Source: Beijerinckiaceae bacterium
GTDB lineage: Bacteria; Pseudomonadota; Alphaproteobacteria; Rhizobiales; Beijerinckiaceae
Direction: 5' to 3'
Length of the DNA: 64,000 nt
Assembly (NCBI GenBank): GCA_947452455.1
Contig: CANGBX010000010.1
Location: 1 to 64,000 of the forward strand
How positions within the stretch are numbered: position 1 is the first letter of the stretch; each line of letters begins with the position of its first letter. Shown here in pieces: positions 8,639-19,298 of this stretch. The position numbers were made by a program, and so were the translations under genes. Under the pieces are notes generated by a model that made no database searches, had not been told where the DNA came from, and saw only the letters and a program-made list of their open reading frames with translations.

Positions 8639-9715
8639 TCAAGCCTGTCGCAGCACCTGCGCCATATAGGCCTCGATGGAGGCCCAATTGCGCCCCGCAC
8701 CGATGGCGGCGCGATAGGAGGCGACAATGCGCCCAGCAAATGCGCTCTCGCCCGCCTTGCGGTCGAGCACCACTTGCGTCTTGGAGCGCATGGCAGCGAT
8801 GACATCGGGCGGGAAGGCAGTCACTTTCGCGCCCGCAGCTACCAGCTCGACAATGGCTTGCGCATTGCTCGCCTGCGCTTCCACAAGACCAGCTGCATGT
8901 TCTGCTGCGCAAGCATGTTCGACAATCGCGCGCAAATCTTCGGGCAATTTTTCGAAAGCCGAAATCGAGAGCAAAGCTTCAGCCGCACCATTGGGCTTGT
9001 TGAAGCCCGGCATATGATAGACGGGCGCAAATTTCTGAAAGCCGAGCGGCTGGTCGTTGACGGGTGCCAGCAATTCCACCGCATCAATCGTGCCGCGCTC
9101 CAGTGCTGGCAGAATATCGCCCGGCGCAATGGATTGCGGCGTGGCACCGAGTTCTTTGTAGATCTCGCCGCCCAGACCCTGCACGCGGATGCGCAGGCCT
9201 TTCAGATCATCCACCGATGTAATGGCTTTGCGAAACCAGCCGCCCATGGACGGGCCTGTGTTGCCAGCGAGCAATCCGCGCACGCCAGCGGGGCGATAAA
9301 ACTCGTCCCACAATTGCTGCCCGCCGCGCTGTTCAATCCATGTCTGATGTTCAATGGGTGGCAGGCCGAAGGGCGCTGTGGTGAAGAGCGCGGCGCCCGG
9401 CATTTTGCCGTCCCAGAAGAACGAGGCGGTGTGGCCCATTTCTGCGACACCCGTCGAGATCGCTTCAAACACGCCAAAGGCTGGAACGATTGCGCCCGCG
9501 GGAAAAACGTCCACCAGCATGCGACCGCCGCTCATCTTGTTGATGCGCTGTGCGAGGCGTTCGGCAGACACGCCGGGGCCGGGGAGATTCTTCGTCCATG
9601 AGGTGATCATGCGCCAGCGGATCGGCGTGCTTTGCGCACGCGCGACATGAGGGGCGGCAAGAGTGGCGGCTGCGGTTGCGGCGAGAAGTGTGCGGCGGGA
9701 GGGTGTTTGTGTCAT
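8639..9715 (-). CDS. TRAP transporter solute-binding protein (DctP family)
   Basis: 358 residues with a twin-arginine-like leader (SRRTLLAATAAATLAAP) and an Ala-x-Ala cleavage site near residue 27. The rest matches DctP/TakP-type binding proteins, including the GLRIRVQGLGGEIYKELG segment typical of the family, whose arginine binds the ligand carboxylate. It would deliver a carboxylate to a TRAP permease in the inner membrane. No DctQ or DctM gene is found in the window, so the partner permease must be elsewhere. The context suggests a shikimate- or aromatic-acid-like ligand, which is inference. Confidence 0.85.
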   Translation of the reverse strand: MTQTPSRRTLLAATAAATLAAPHVARAQSTPIRWRMITSWTKNLPGPGVSAERLAQRINKMSGGRMLVDVFPAGAIVPAFGVFEAISTGVAEMGHTASFFWDGKMPGAALFTTAPFGLPPIEHQTWIEQRGGQQLWDEFYRPAGVRGLLAGNTGPSMGGWFRKAITSVDDLKGLRIRVQGLGGEIYKELGATPQSIAPGDILPALERGTIDAVELLAPVNDQPLGFQKFAPVYHMPGFNKPNGAAEALLSISAFEKLPEDLRAIVEHACAAEHAAGLVEAQASNAQAIVELVAAGAKVTAFPPDVIAAMRSKTQVVLDRKAGESAFAGRIVASYRAAIGAGRNWASIEAYMAQVLRQA

Positions 9716-9734
9716 TGTTCCAAATCATTCAGCG

Positions 9735-9818
9735 CGTCATTGCGAGCGAAGCGAAGCAACCCAGAGCCGCATGTGAGGCTTCTGGATTGCTTCGTCGCTT
9801 TGCTCCTCGCAATGACGG
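9735..9818. repeat. Intergenic palindromic repeat, copy 4
   Basis: Ends CGTCATTGCGAG and CTCGCAATGACGG; inner arms AGCAACCCAGA and TCTGGATTGCTTCG. Lies upstream of the TRAP binding protein and downstream of thiC. Confidence 0.9.
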
Positions 9819-9837
9819 CGAGGAGCGAGGGTTGCAA

Positions 9838-11685
<1,848 letters not shown>

Positions 11686-11739
11686 TCATCGACCGGTTTG
11701 GGCTAGCGGTCAGGAGGAGTTGGCCCTATGTGGCCCGCC

Positions 11740-11815
11740 CGTCCCTGTCGCCGGCATTATCCGGATCAGGTTCAATGGGTATGATCTCAGCCGCCGGACC
11801 ATCCAGCAGCACCCC
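11740..11815 (-). promoter_or_regulatory. TPP riboswitch (THI element) of thiC
   Basis: Read on the minus strand the leader shows the classical conserved blocks in order: GGGGTGC, GGCTGAGA, ATACCC, TGAACCTGATCCGGATAA, the CCGG/CCGG stem P5 and CGACAGGGA. It ends about 70 bases before the thiC start, leaving room for a ribosome-site sequestering switch. Confidence 0.95.
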
Positions 11816-11868
11816 ATGGCTTATGGAGAGACGTTACTCTTGTGGGCGGGAGGGTGCAAGCGGGCGTT

Positions 11869-11949
11869 CCGTCATTGCGAGCGCAGCGAAGCAATCCAGA
11901 AAGCCCCACGTGAGGCCCCTGGTTTGCTTCGCTGCGCTCGCAATGACGG
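11869..11949. repeat. Intergenic palindromic repeat, copy 5
   Basis: Ends CCGTCATTGCGAG and CTCGCAATGACGG; inner arms AGCAATCCAGA and CTGGTTTGCTTCG with CCACGTGAGG centrally. Lies between the alpha-E gene and the thiC leader. Confidence 0.9.
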
Positions 11950-11956
11950 TGAGGTG

Positions 11957-12958
11957 TCACCCCTGCGACTGAATTTGCCCCTGAAAAAGGCCCTCATCGA
12001 CATGGATGAGATATTGCGCGCCAATGGCGGCGCCCAAGGCATCGTTGCTCTCGATGAATTCTGTCAGGAATTCATGCAGGCCCGTCTCGAAAATCTGTTT
12101 GATGTCGATGGTCTCAAGCTGGCGCAGGGTTTCATGCGCTTTGTTTTGCGAGGCGCCCGTGCCGCCATAGGCGCGGCCGATATTGTCGAGCAGGCGCGCA
12201 ATATCATCATAGCATGAGCGCAAAGAGCGCGGCATTTCGGGGCGCAGGATCAAGAGATCGGCCACGAGCCATGGTTTGATCGTCTCTTTGTAGACCCAAT
12301 TATAAGCTGTGAGCGCCGAGACCGCGCGCAAAATGGCGGTCCATTGGAAATAATCCAGCGAGCCGCCGACCTGTTCTGTCTCAGGCAGCAAAACATTATA
12401 TTTCACATCGAGAATACGGGCCGTTGTATCCGCGCGCTCCATGTAAAGGCCCAGCCGCGAGAACCAATGCGCATCATTGCGTAACATGGTGCGATGCGCC
12501 GAGCCATCAAAATCCAGCGAGGCTTTGCGCACAAAATCCAGAAAGCGCGTGAGCTCCAGCCGGTCGATGGTGCCGGGCTTGCCGAAAGCGGCTTGAAACC
12601 GCTTCATCTCCAGCCATGCACCATTGATCGATTGCCACATTTCAATGGTCAAAGCCGTGCGCACAGCACGCGCATTGGTGCGGGCATATTCGAGACAATT
12701 GCAAATGGAGGACGAGTTTTGCGGATCAAATGCGAGATAATAAATCGCGCTCGTTTCATTCACCGCGCCGATTTGCTCGCGATAACCATCGAGCGCGCCT
12801 GCCGCATTGAGCGTGCTTTCCCATTCAGAGCCGGTGCCGCCATAGGCGGTGGGTAGCGTTGCGAGGCGTTGGGCGGCATCAATAATGCGCGCCAGAAAAT
12901 CCGCGCGCTCCATATAGCGCGAGAGCCAGTAGAGATTATCAGCGGTGCGTGAGAGCAT
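11957..12958 (-). CDS. Alpha-E domain protein (DUF403)
   Basis: 333 residues, all-helical, opening MLSRTADNLYWLSRYMERAD, the family signature, which recurs as LGLYMERADTTARILD near the middle. Family members sit beside a circularly permuted ATP-grasp protein, as here, where the upstream gene overlaps it by one base (both meet at 12958). The pair is thought to make or modify a peptide, often with a transglutaminase-like protease nearby; no such protease gene is in this window. The biochemical role is not established. Confidence 0.9.
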   Translation of the reverse strand: MLSRTADNLYWLSRYMERADFLARIIDAAQRLATLPTAYGGTGSEWESTLNAAGALDGYREQIGAVNETSAIYYLAFDPQNSSSICNCLEYARTNARAVRTALTIEMWQSINGAWLEMKRFQAAFGKPGTIDRLELTRFLDFVRKASLDFDGSAHRTMLRNDAHWFSRLGLYMERADTTARILDVKYNVLLPETEQVGGSLDYFQWTAILRAVSALTAYNWVYKETIKPWLVADLLILRPEMPRSLRSCYDDIARLLDNIGRAYGGTGASQNKAHETLRQLETIDIKQIFETGLHEFLTEFIESNDALGAAIGAQYLIHVDEGLFQGQIQSQG

Positions 12959-14409
12959 CAGACAAGCCCTCCCTGAAAATCTTCAATGACCCATGTGTCT
13001 TTCGTGCCCCCGCCTTGGCTGGAATTGACAACCAGCGAGCCTTCTTTCATCGCCACGCGCGTGAGCCCGCCGGGAATGACGCGCACACCATCGGCGCCCG
13101 ACAGAACAAAGGGGCGCAGATCGACATGGCGAGCGCCAATGCCGGATTCAAAAGAGGCCGGACATGTCGAGAGATTGAGTGTGGGCTGCGCAATAAAGCC
13201 ATCGGGATCATTCTTCAGCTTTGTTGCAAATTCAGCGATCTGTTCGCGCGTCGCATGTGGTCCGACCAACATGCCATAGCCGCCTGAGCCATTGACCTCT
13301 TTCACCACCAGTTCAGGCAAGTGATCGAGCACATATTTTAAAGAGTCGGGCTCACGGCAGCGCCATGTCGGCACATTTTTCAAAAGCGGTTCTTCGTCCA
13401 GATAAAATTTGATGATCTCGGGCATGTAAGTATAGACAGCCTTGTCGTCTGCCACACCCGTGCCAACAGCATTGGCAAGTGTGACATTGCCAGCGAGATA
13501 AGCGCTCATCAGTCCTGGCACGCCCAGAGCCGAATCTGGCCGGAAGGCAAGGGGATCGAGAAAATCATCATCGATGCGGCGATAGATGACATCGACGCGC
13601 TGCGGCCCCTGCGTTGTGCGCATATAGACCACATTGTCTTTGACCAAGAGGTCGCGGCCCTCGACCAGTTCAACGCCCAATTTATCGGCCAGAAAAGAAT
13701 GTTCATAATAGGCCGAATTGAAAATGCCCGGAGTGAGCAAGACGCAAACCGGATCGCTGCCAGCTTGTTTGGGCGCTACGGACCGCAGACTTGAAAGCAG
13801 GGCGTCTGGATAATTTTCGACAGGTGCTACGCGGTGCTGGGCAAACAGCTCCGGCACCAAGCGCATCATGACTTCGCGATTCTCCAGCATGTAGGAGACA
13901 CCAGACGGCGTGCGCGCATTATCTTCAAGCACGTAGAAATCATGGTCATCCACGCGCACAATATCGATGCCCGAAATATGCACATAGACATCATGGGGCA
14001 CTTTCACGCCGCGCATTTCGGGGCGGAAATGCTCGTTGTTGAGAACAATGTCTTCGGGAATGATGCCAGCCTTGATGACCTCGCCCTTGCCGTAGAGGTC
14101 GGCCAGAAACATGTTCAGCACTTTCACGCGCTGAATGAGGCCTGCTTCAAGTCGCGTCCATTCGGAGCGCCCCAACACACGCGGGACGATATCGAAGGGG
14201 ATCAGGCGCTCGGTTGAATCCTTATCGCCGTAAACGGCAAAGGTGATGCCAATGCGGCGGAACATGAGTTCGGCCTGGCTGCGGCGTGAGGCCAGAAGCT
14301 CGGGCGGGGCAGAGGCCAGCCAGTGGGCCACGCGCTGATAGACATCTCGCGGTAGCCCGTCAGGCTTCGTCATCTCGTCGAAAAAACGCCCATTGGCCAA
14401 TGACCGCAC
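12958..14409 (-). CDS. Circularly permuted ATP-grasp type 2 protein (DUF404/DUF407)
   Basis: About 480 residues. Visible family segments are FFDEM at the N-terminus, the RVDDHDFYVLEDNARTPSGV block and the KEVNGSGGYGMLVGP nucleotide loop. ATP-grasp enzymes join a carboxylate to an amine or thiol through an acyl-phosphate. Start choice is open: GTG at 14409 has no room for a ribosome site, whereas TTG at 14400 lies eight bases after AGGAG and keeps the conserved FFDEM segment, so TTG at 14400 may be the true start. It is coupled to the alpha-E gene downstream. Confidence 0.88.
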   Translation of the reverse strand: MRSLANGRFFDEMTKPDGLPRDVYQRVAHWLASAPPELLASRRSQAELMFRRIGITFAVYGDKDSTERLIPFDIVPRVLGRSEWTRLEAGLIQRVKVLNMFLADLYGKGEVIKAGIIPEDIVLNNEHFRPEMRGVKVPHDVYVHISGIDIVRVDDHDFYVLEDNARTPSGVSYMLENREVMMRLVPELFAQHRVAPVENYPDALLSSLRSVAPKQAGSDPVCVLLTPGIFNSAYYEHSFLADKLGVELVEGRDLLVKDNVVYMRTTQGPQRVDVIYRRIDDDFLDPLAFRPDSALGVPGLMSAYLAGNVTLANAVGTGVADDKAVYTYMPEIIKFYLDEEPLLKNVPTWRCREPDSLKYVLDHLPELVVKEVNGSGGYGMLVGPHATREQIAEFATKLKNDPDGFIAQPTLNLSTCPASFESGIGARHVDLRPFVLSGADGVRVIPGGLTRVAMKEGSLVVNSSQGGGTKDTWVIEDFQGGLV

Positions 14410-14923
14410 TCCTGACTCACCAAAGTATTGCAGGAAAGCTCAAGCAAGTGAAATGCCACGCCGGGCTGACCCTTGGGCATCAGGTTCGTGCGATCAAAGG
14501 CCTGTTTTGGCTTGAAAAGGGGCAAGGGGGAGCGTCGGCTGCCCTTTCAAAAGCGGCGGGTGCCTAGAGTTTAGGCAGGGGTCTTGGGCGCCCTCGGGCA
14601 ATTGCTCCTTTGCCTTGGCTCTCAAAAGAGCCCTCTTTGCGTGTGTTCAGCGAGGTGGTGCAGCCCCTGCGGGAGGCCGCTGCATGGCTTCGCTTTCGGC
14701 GTGCAATGACGATTTCGGTATTCAGCCCCCGCTTAGAGAAATAGGGGGTCAGAATCGCTTGCGTCTGGTGGTGAATTGGTTCACTTCTGATCCATCCGTT
14801 TTGCATGGCGTAATGTGATTATGCCATTTGTGAAAAACGGATCTGCCGCACGAAAGACCGTGAAGGTTGGCGGCTTCCCCAATTCGAATTCTTGCGGGCT
14901 CCTCCCCCGCAAAACGGTGATTC
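14410..14923. other. 514-base intergenic region upstream of the RND efflux operon
   Basis: No convincing gene. It holds a small hairpin (TGCCTA/TAGGCA, 14561-14577), another (GGCTCT/AGAGCC, 14617-14632), a worn end of the palindromic repeat family near 14683-14709 (TTCGCTTTCGG then GCAATGACG) and the long inverted repeat at 14794-14842. The promoters of the divergent ATP-grasp and RND operons must lie here, but I could not fix their boxes. Confidence 0.6.
14794..14842. repeat. 49-base imperfect inverted repeat before the RND operon
   Basis: Outer arms ATCCGTTTT and AAAACGGAT, inner arms ATGGCGTAA and TTATGCCAT (one G-T pair), loop TGTGA. It lies 82 bases before the adaptor gene start. It could be a two-site operator, an mRNA leader hairpin, or a remnant of a small mobile element. 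Confidence 0.7.
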
Positions 14924-16072
14924 ATGCAACGTAAAACAGCCTTTATCGCGGTGTCCGGTGGTCTTGCTGTCCTGATTGTCGGCCTTTCGGTGTTCCAATT
15001 CATCGTGAAGCCGCAAATCATCAAGGGCTTCATTGCCAATGCGCCGCGTCCTGTGCCCGCCGTTGCCGTTGCCGATGCGAAGGTGGAGAATTGGCAGGCG
15101 CGTATTGCTGCCATCGGCACATTCCGCGCTGTCCAAGGCATCGATATTTCGCCCCAAGTTGGCGGGGTCGTGCGGGCAATCGATATTGAATCGGGACAAG
15201 ATGTGCAAAAGGGCCAGCTCTTGGTGCAGATCGACGATTCCGTTGAGCAAGCCGATTTGAAATCCAATCTTGCAACCTTGCGCAATGCGGAATTGGCATT
15301 GGAGCGTCAGCGTCAGTTGATTGCTGGTGGCTCGACGGCTACCGCACAAGTGGATTCAGCCTTGGCTGCGCGTGACTCGGCGGCAGCCGCCGCAGATCGC
15401 ACGCGCGCTTTGATTGCGCAAAAGGCATTGACCGCGCCTTTCGCAGGTCGCCTTGGACTGCGCAAGATTGATGCGGGCCAATATGTGCAGCCCGGCACAT
15501 CGATTGTGACGTTGCAGCAGCTTAACCCGATTGATGTCGATTTCCCTGTGCCCGAGCAGGATATTTCGCGCGTGGCTGTTGGTCAGCCGCTGGAAATTTC
15601 TGTCGATGCCTTTGATGGGAAAATTTTTGTCGGCAAGGTCACATCTGTTGATGCGCGCGTCAGTATTGAATCGCGCACCATTCTCGTGCGTGCGCAAGTC
15701 GGCAATACTGATGGCGAATTGCGACCTGGCATGTTTGCCAATGTCGCGCTTCTGGTTGGCAAGGGTGTGGATGTGGTGACGCTGCCGCGCACCTCGATCA
15801 CCTATTCGCTTTATGGCGATACGGTCTTCGTCGTGAAGCCTGCGCCGGTACCCGCCGGTGCTGCGCAACCGTCTGCTGATCAACCGCTTATTGTTGAGCG
15901 CCGCGTGGTCAAGACGGGCGATACGCGCGGTGCTCGCGTGTCGATTGCTGAAGGTGTGTCAGCTGGTGAGCGCATCGTGACCGAAGGGCAGCTGAAGCTG
16001 CAGCCCAATGCGCGTGTCCGCATTGATGAGGCAGGCGGGCTTCAAGCCCCCGCAAGCCTGCCTCGCCAATAG
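14924..16072 (+). CDS. RND efflux periplasmic adaptor (HlyD/MFP family)
   Basis: 382 residues. An N-terminal membrane anchor (about 7-28, FIAVSGGLAVLIVGLSVFQF) is followed by the lipoyl-like half (QVGGVVRAIDIESGQDVQKG), a short coiled-coil hairpin, the second lipoyl half (APFAGRLGLRKIDAGQYVQPG) and beta-barrel and proximal domains. Adaptors of this type bridge an inner-membrane RND pump and an outer-membrane channel. The pump gene begins 13 bases after its stop, so they are one operon. No outer-membrane factor or regulator gene is adjacent. Confidence 0.92.
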   Translation: MQRKTAFIAVSGGLAVLIVGLSVFQFIVKPQIIKGFIANAPRPVPAVAVADAKVENWQARIAAIGTFRAVQGIDISPQVGGVVRAIDIESGQDVQKGQLLVQIDDSVEQADLKSNLATLRNAELALERQRQLIAGGSTATAQVDSALAARDSAAAAADRTRALIAQKALTAPFAGRLGLRKIDAGQYVQPGTSIVTLQQLNPIDVDFPVPEQDISRVAVGQPLEISVDAFDGKIFVGKVTSVDARVSIESRTILVRAQVGNTDGELRPGMFANVALLVGKGVDVVTLPRTSITYSLYGDTVFVVKPAPVPAGAAQPSADQPLIVERRVVKTGDTRGARVSIAEGVSAGERIVTEGQLKLQPNARVRIDEAGGLQAPASLPRQ

Positions 16073-16085
16073 GAGCGCGCACGCA

Positions 16086-19000
16086 ATGAGTTCCTTTACG
16101 GATATTTTCATTCGACGTCCGGTGCTGGCGAGCGTTGTCAGTCTGCTCATCCTGTTGGTTGGTTTGCAGGCCGCATTCAAATTGCAAATCCGGCAATATC
16201 CGGAATTGTCGCAGACGACGATCACCATCACGACGGTCTATCCCGGTGCCAATGCTGATTTGATCAAGGGCTTTATCACGGTCCCGATCGAGCAGGCGGT
16301 GGCGAGTACGGAAGGGATCGACACGATCATTTCCAATTCCCAGCAGAATACATCGCTGATCACGCTCAACCTGCGTCTCAACGCCAATCCTGATCGCGCG
16401 GTTTCCGACGTTCTGACAAAAATTCAACAGGTGCGCTCAACGCTACCGCGCGAAGCCAATGATCCAATTGTGGTGAAGCAAACGGGCCAAGGCTATGCGC
16501 TCATGTATATGAGCTTTAATTCCAAGGTTCTCACCGCCTCGCAAATTACCGATTATCTGACGCGCGTTGTGCAGCCGCGCTTGCAGACGATTGATGGCGT
16601 CGGCAATGCACAGATTTTGGGTGGACAGACATTTGCGATGCGCATTTGGCTGGACCCCAACCGCATGGCCGCGCGTGGCGTGACGCCCGCCAATGTGCGC
16701 GATGCGCTGGCAGCCAATAATTTCGTCTCCGCCGCCGGCCAAATCAAAAGCGAATTCACCCAGACCAGCATCAATGCGCTGACCTCTTTGTCGAGCACGC
16801 AGGCTTTTGGCGATCTTGTTGTCATCGCGCGCGGCGACAGTTTGATCCGTCTCTCGTCCATTGCCGATATTGAGCTTGGCCCGCAATCGGTCGATGCTTC
16901 ATCCGTCTTCGACGGTTTGAAAGCCGTCTTTATCGGCGTCTATGCGACGCCGTCCGCCAATCCATTGACGATGATTGACCGCGTGCGTGCGGCCTTCCCT
17001 GATATTCAGGCGCAATTGCCAACCGGCATTGAAGCTTCGATTGCTTATGACGCGACCGAGTTCATTCGCGCTTCGATTTACGAAGTGGCCAAGACGCTCT
17101 TGGAGGCGGCTGTCATCGTCGTCATTGTGATCTTCTTGTTCTTGGGCAATTTCCGCTCGACGCTAATTCCCGTGATCACCATTCCGCTGTCGCTCATCGG
17201 TGTGATGATCGCGCTCTTGATGATGGGCTATTCGATCAATCTGCTCACATTGCTGGCTCTGGTGCTGGCCATCGGGCTTGTGGTCGATGATGCGATTGTT
17301 GTTGTGGAAAATATCTATCGCCATATCGAAGAGGGCATGACGCCTTTCGAGGCTTCGTTGAAAGGCGCGCGGGAAATCGCGCTGCCCGTTATTTCCATGA
17401 CGATCACTCTGGCCGCCGTCTATGCGCCGATTGGTTTTGTGACCGGCATTACCGGCGCCTTGTTCCGTGAATTTGCCTTCACACTGGCCGGTGCTGTGAT
17501 TGTGTCGGGCTTTGTTGCGCTCACACTCTCGCCGATGATGTGTTCCAAGCTGTTGCGCCCGCCGTCCGAAGATCACAATCCATTCGTGGCTTTTCTCGAT
17601 AGGCTGTTTGACAATCTGCGCCAGCGTTACGAGCGCCGCTTGCATCGCTCGCTCGAATTTCGCGCGATGACGGGGCTTGTGCTGGCGGGCGTGCTGGTGC
17701 TCACCGCGGTCATGTATGCATCAACGCCCAAAGAGCTCGCGCCGGAAGAAGATCAGGGCATCCTCTTCCTGCTCGTCAAGACGCCGCAATATGGCAATCT
17801 CGACTATCTCGAACAATCGACTGATGCGCTCTACAAGATTCTCGACACGATCCCCGAGAAGAGTCACGTCTTTACGATCAATGGTTCGGGTGGTGTGCAT
17901 CAGGCCTTTGTGGGTCTTTTGCTGAAGCCCTGGGAGCAGCGCAAGCGCTCGCAAAAGCAGGTCTTGCAGGAATTGCAGGGGCGTATTGCTTCCATCACAA
18001 GCGCGCAAGTTCTGGCCTTTGCGCCGCCCGCTTTGCCGGGCTCGACCGGTGGCCCGCCACTGCAATTCATCATTCGCTCGACGAGTGATTATCAGTCGCT
18101 CGCCAATGTTCTGGACCAGATGCTGACAGCTGCGCGCGAAAGCGGCATGTTCATCTTTGTCGACGGCGATCTGAAATTCGACACGCCGCAAGTGGAGTTT
18201 TCCATCGATGCGGATAAGGCGAACCGCCTTGGCATCCGCATGCAGGATGTCGGCAATTCGCTTTCGACCTTGCTTGGTGGCAATTACGTCAACCGCTTCA
18301 ATCTTTATGGGCGCTCCTATCAGGTGATCCCGCAAGTGCCGCGCCAATATCGCGCCACCGAAGATTGGCTGACGCGCTATCAAATCCGCACAGGTACGGG
18401 TGAACTTGTGCCGCTGTCGGCGATTGCAACCGTCAATGCCACAGTGCAGCCCAATGCATTGACGGCTTTCCAGCAGTTGAATTCGGCGACTTTGTCAGGC
18501 GTGCCTTTTCCGGGCCGCACTTTGGGTGAAGCGGTCGATTTCCTGACGGAGAAATCGAAAGAGATCTTCCCTGAAGGTTATACCTATGACTTCAACGGCG
18601 ATGCGCGCCAATTGGTGCAAGAAGGCTCGGCTCTGACAGTGACCTTCATCTTCGCGCTGATTGTCATCTTCTTGGTCTTGGCGGCGCAGTTTGAAAGCTA
18701 CCGCGATCCGTTGATCATTTTGATTGCACTGCCCACATCGATTTTCGGCGCGCTTCTGCCGCTCAATCTGATGGGCATTGTGGGTGCTGCCTCGATCAAT
18801 ATTTACACACAGATCGGTCTGGTGACGTTGATCGGACTCATCACCAAGCATGGCATTCTGATGGTGGAATTTGCCAACAAGCTGCAAGAAGAGCAGGGCT
18901 ATGGACGCCGTGAGGCGATTGAACATGCTGCGGGTGTGCGCCTTCGCCCGATCCTGATGACGACAGCTGCCATGGTGGTGGGCATGATCCCGCTGATCTT

Positions 19001-19205
19001 GGCCTCGGGTGCCGGGGCGCGTAGCCGCTTCGACATCGGCCTTGTCATTGCCATGGGCATGGCGATTGGCACGCTGTTCACGCTCTTCATCACGCCGGCG
19101 GTCTATACATTCATCGCCCGAGACCACAGTCATGACCGCGAGAAAGAGGCGGGCGGGGCGGTGAGCGCCACTCCGGCAGAGGCCAAGGTTCAGCCGGCGG
19201 AATAG
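16086..19205 (+). CDS. RND multidrug efflux permease (AcrB/MexB superfamily)
   Basis: 1039 residues from MSSFTDIFIRRPVLASVVSL, the usual RND opening; a GGAG lies 12 bases before this start. Twelve membrane segments in two repeats and two large periplasmic loops are evident. The proton-relay aspartates are in GLVVDDAIVVVENIYRH of TM4. It would pump hydrophobic or amphiphilic compounds out of the cell using the proton gradient, together with the adaptor just upstream. A second, gene-internal pattern (GLITKHGILMVEFANK) marks the C-terminal repeat. Substrate cannot be inferred. Confidence 0.95.
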   Translation: MSSFTDIFIRRPVLASVVSLLILLVGLQAAFKLQIRQYPELSQTTITITTVYPGANADLIKGFITVPIEQAVASTEGIDTIISNSQQNTSLITLNLRLNANPDRAVSDVLTKIQQVRSTLPREANDPIVVKQTGQGYALMYMSFNSKVLTASQITDYLTRVVQPRLQTIDGVGNAQILGGQTFAMRIWLDPNRMAARGVTPANVRDALAANNFVSAAGQIKSEFTQTSINALTSLSSTQAFGDLVVIARGDSLIRLSSIADIELGPQSVDASSVFDGLKAVFIGVYATPSANPLTMIDRVRAAFPDIQAQLPTGIEASIAYDATEFIRASIYEVAKTLLEAAVIVVIVIFLFLGNFRSTLIPVITIPLSLIGVMIALLMMGYSINLLTLLALVLAIGLVVDDAIVVVENIYRHIEEGMTPFEASLKGAREIALPVISMTITLAAVYAPIGFVTGITGALFREFAFTLAGAVIVSGFVALTLSPMMCSKLLRPPSEDHNPFVAFLDRLFDNLRQRYERRLHRSLEFRAMTGLVLAGVLVLTAVMYASTPKELAPEEDQGILFLLVKTPQYGNLDYLEQSTDALYKILDTIPEKSHVFTINGSGGVHQAFVGLLLKPWEQRKRSQKQVLQELQGRIASITSAQVLAFAPPALPGSTGGPPLQFIIRSTSDYQSLANVLDQMLTAARESGMFIFVDGDLKFDTPQVEFSIDADKANRLGIRMQDVGNSLSTLLGGNYVNRFNLYGRSYQVIPQVPRQYRATEDWLTRYQIRTGTGELVPLSAIATVNATVQPNALTAFQQLNSATLSGVPFPGRTLGEAVDFLTEKSKEIFPEGYTYDFNGDARQLVQEGSALTVTFIFALIVIFLVLAAQFESYRDPLIILIALPTSIFGALLPLNLMGIVGAASINIYTQIGLVTLIGLITKHGILMVEFANKLQEEQGYGRREAIEHAAGVRLRPILMTTAAMVVGMIPLILASGAGARSRFDIGLVIAMGMAIGTLFTLFITPAVYTFIARDHSHDREKEAGGAVSATPAEAKVQPAE

Positions 19206-19229
19206 CTCGAAAAACATGGATTTTTGCCT

Positions 19230-19262
19230 CGGGCCGGGTTAAACCCCGGCCCGGTTTCGTTT
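19230..19262 (+). terminator. Terminator of the RND operon
   Basis: Hairpin with arms CGGGCCGGG and CCCGGCCCG around TTAAAC, followed by GTTTCGTTT. It lies 25 bases past the permease stop and before prfC. Confidence 0.75.
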
Positions 19263-19298
19263 GGCGCTGTTGGCGCCCCTCACATCCCGAAAGCTTTC

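Noticed and set aside
14564-14806. 80-codon open frame on the minus strand in the long intergenic region
   Set aside because: No ribosome site, Arg/Ser-rich translation, and it spans hairpins and a repeat remnant.
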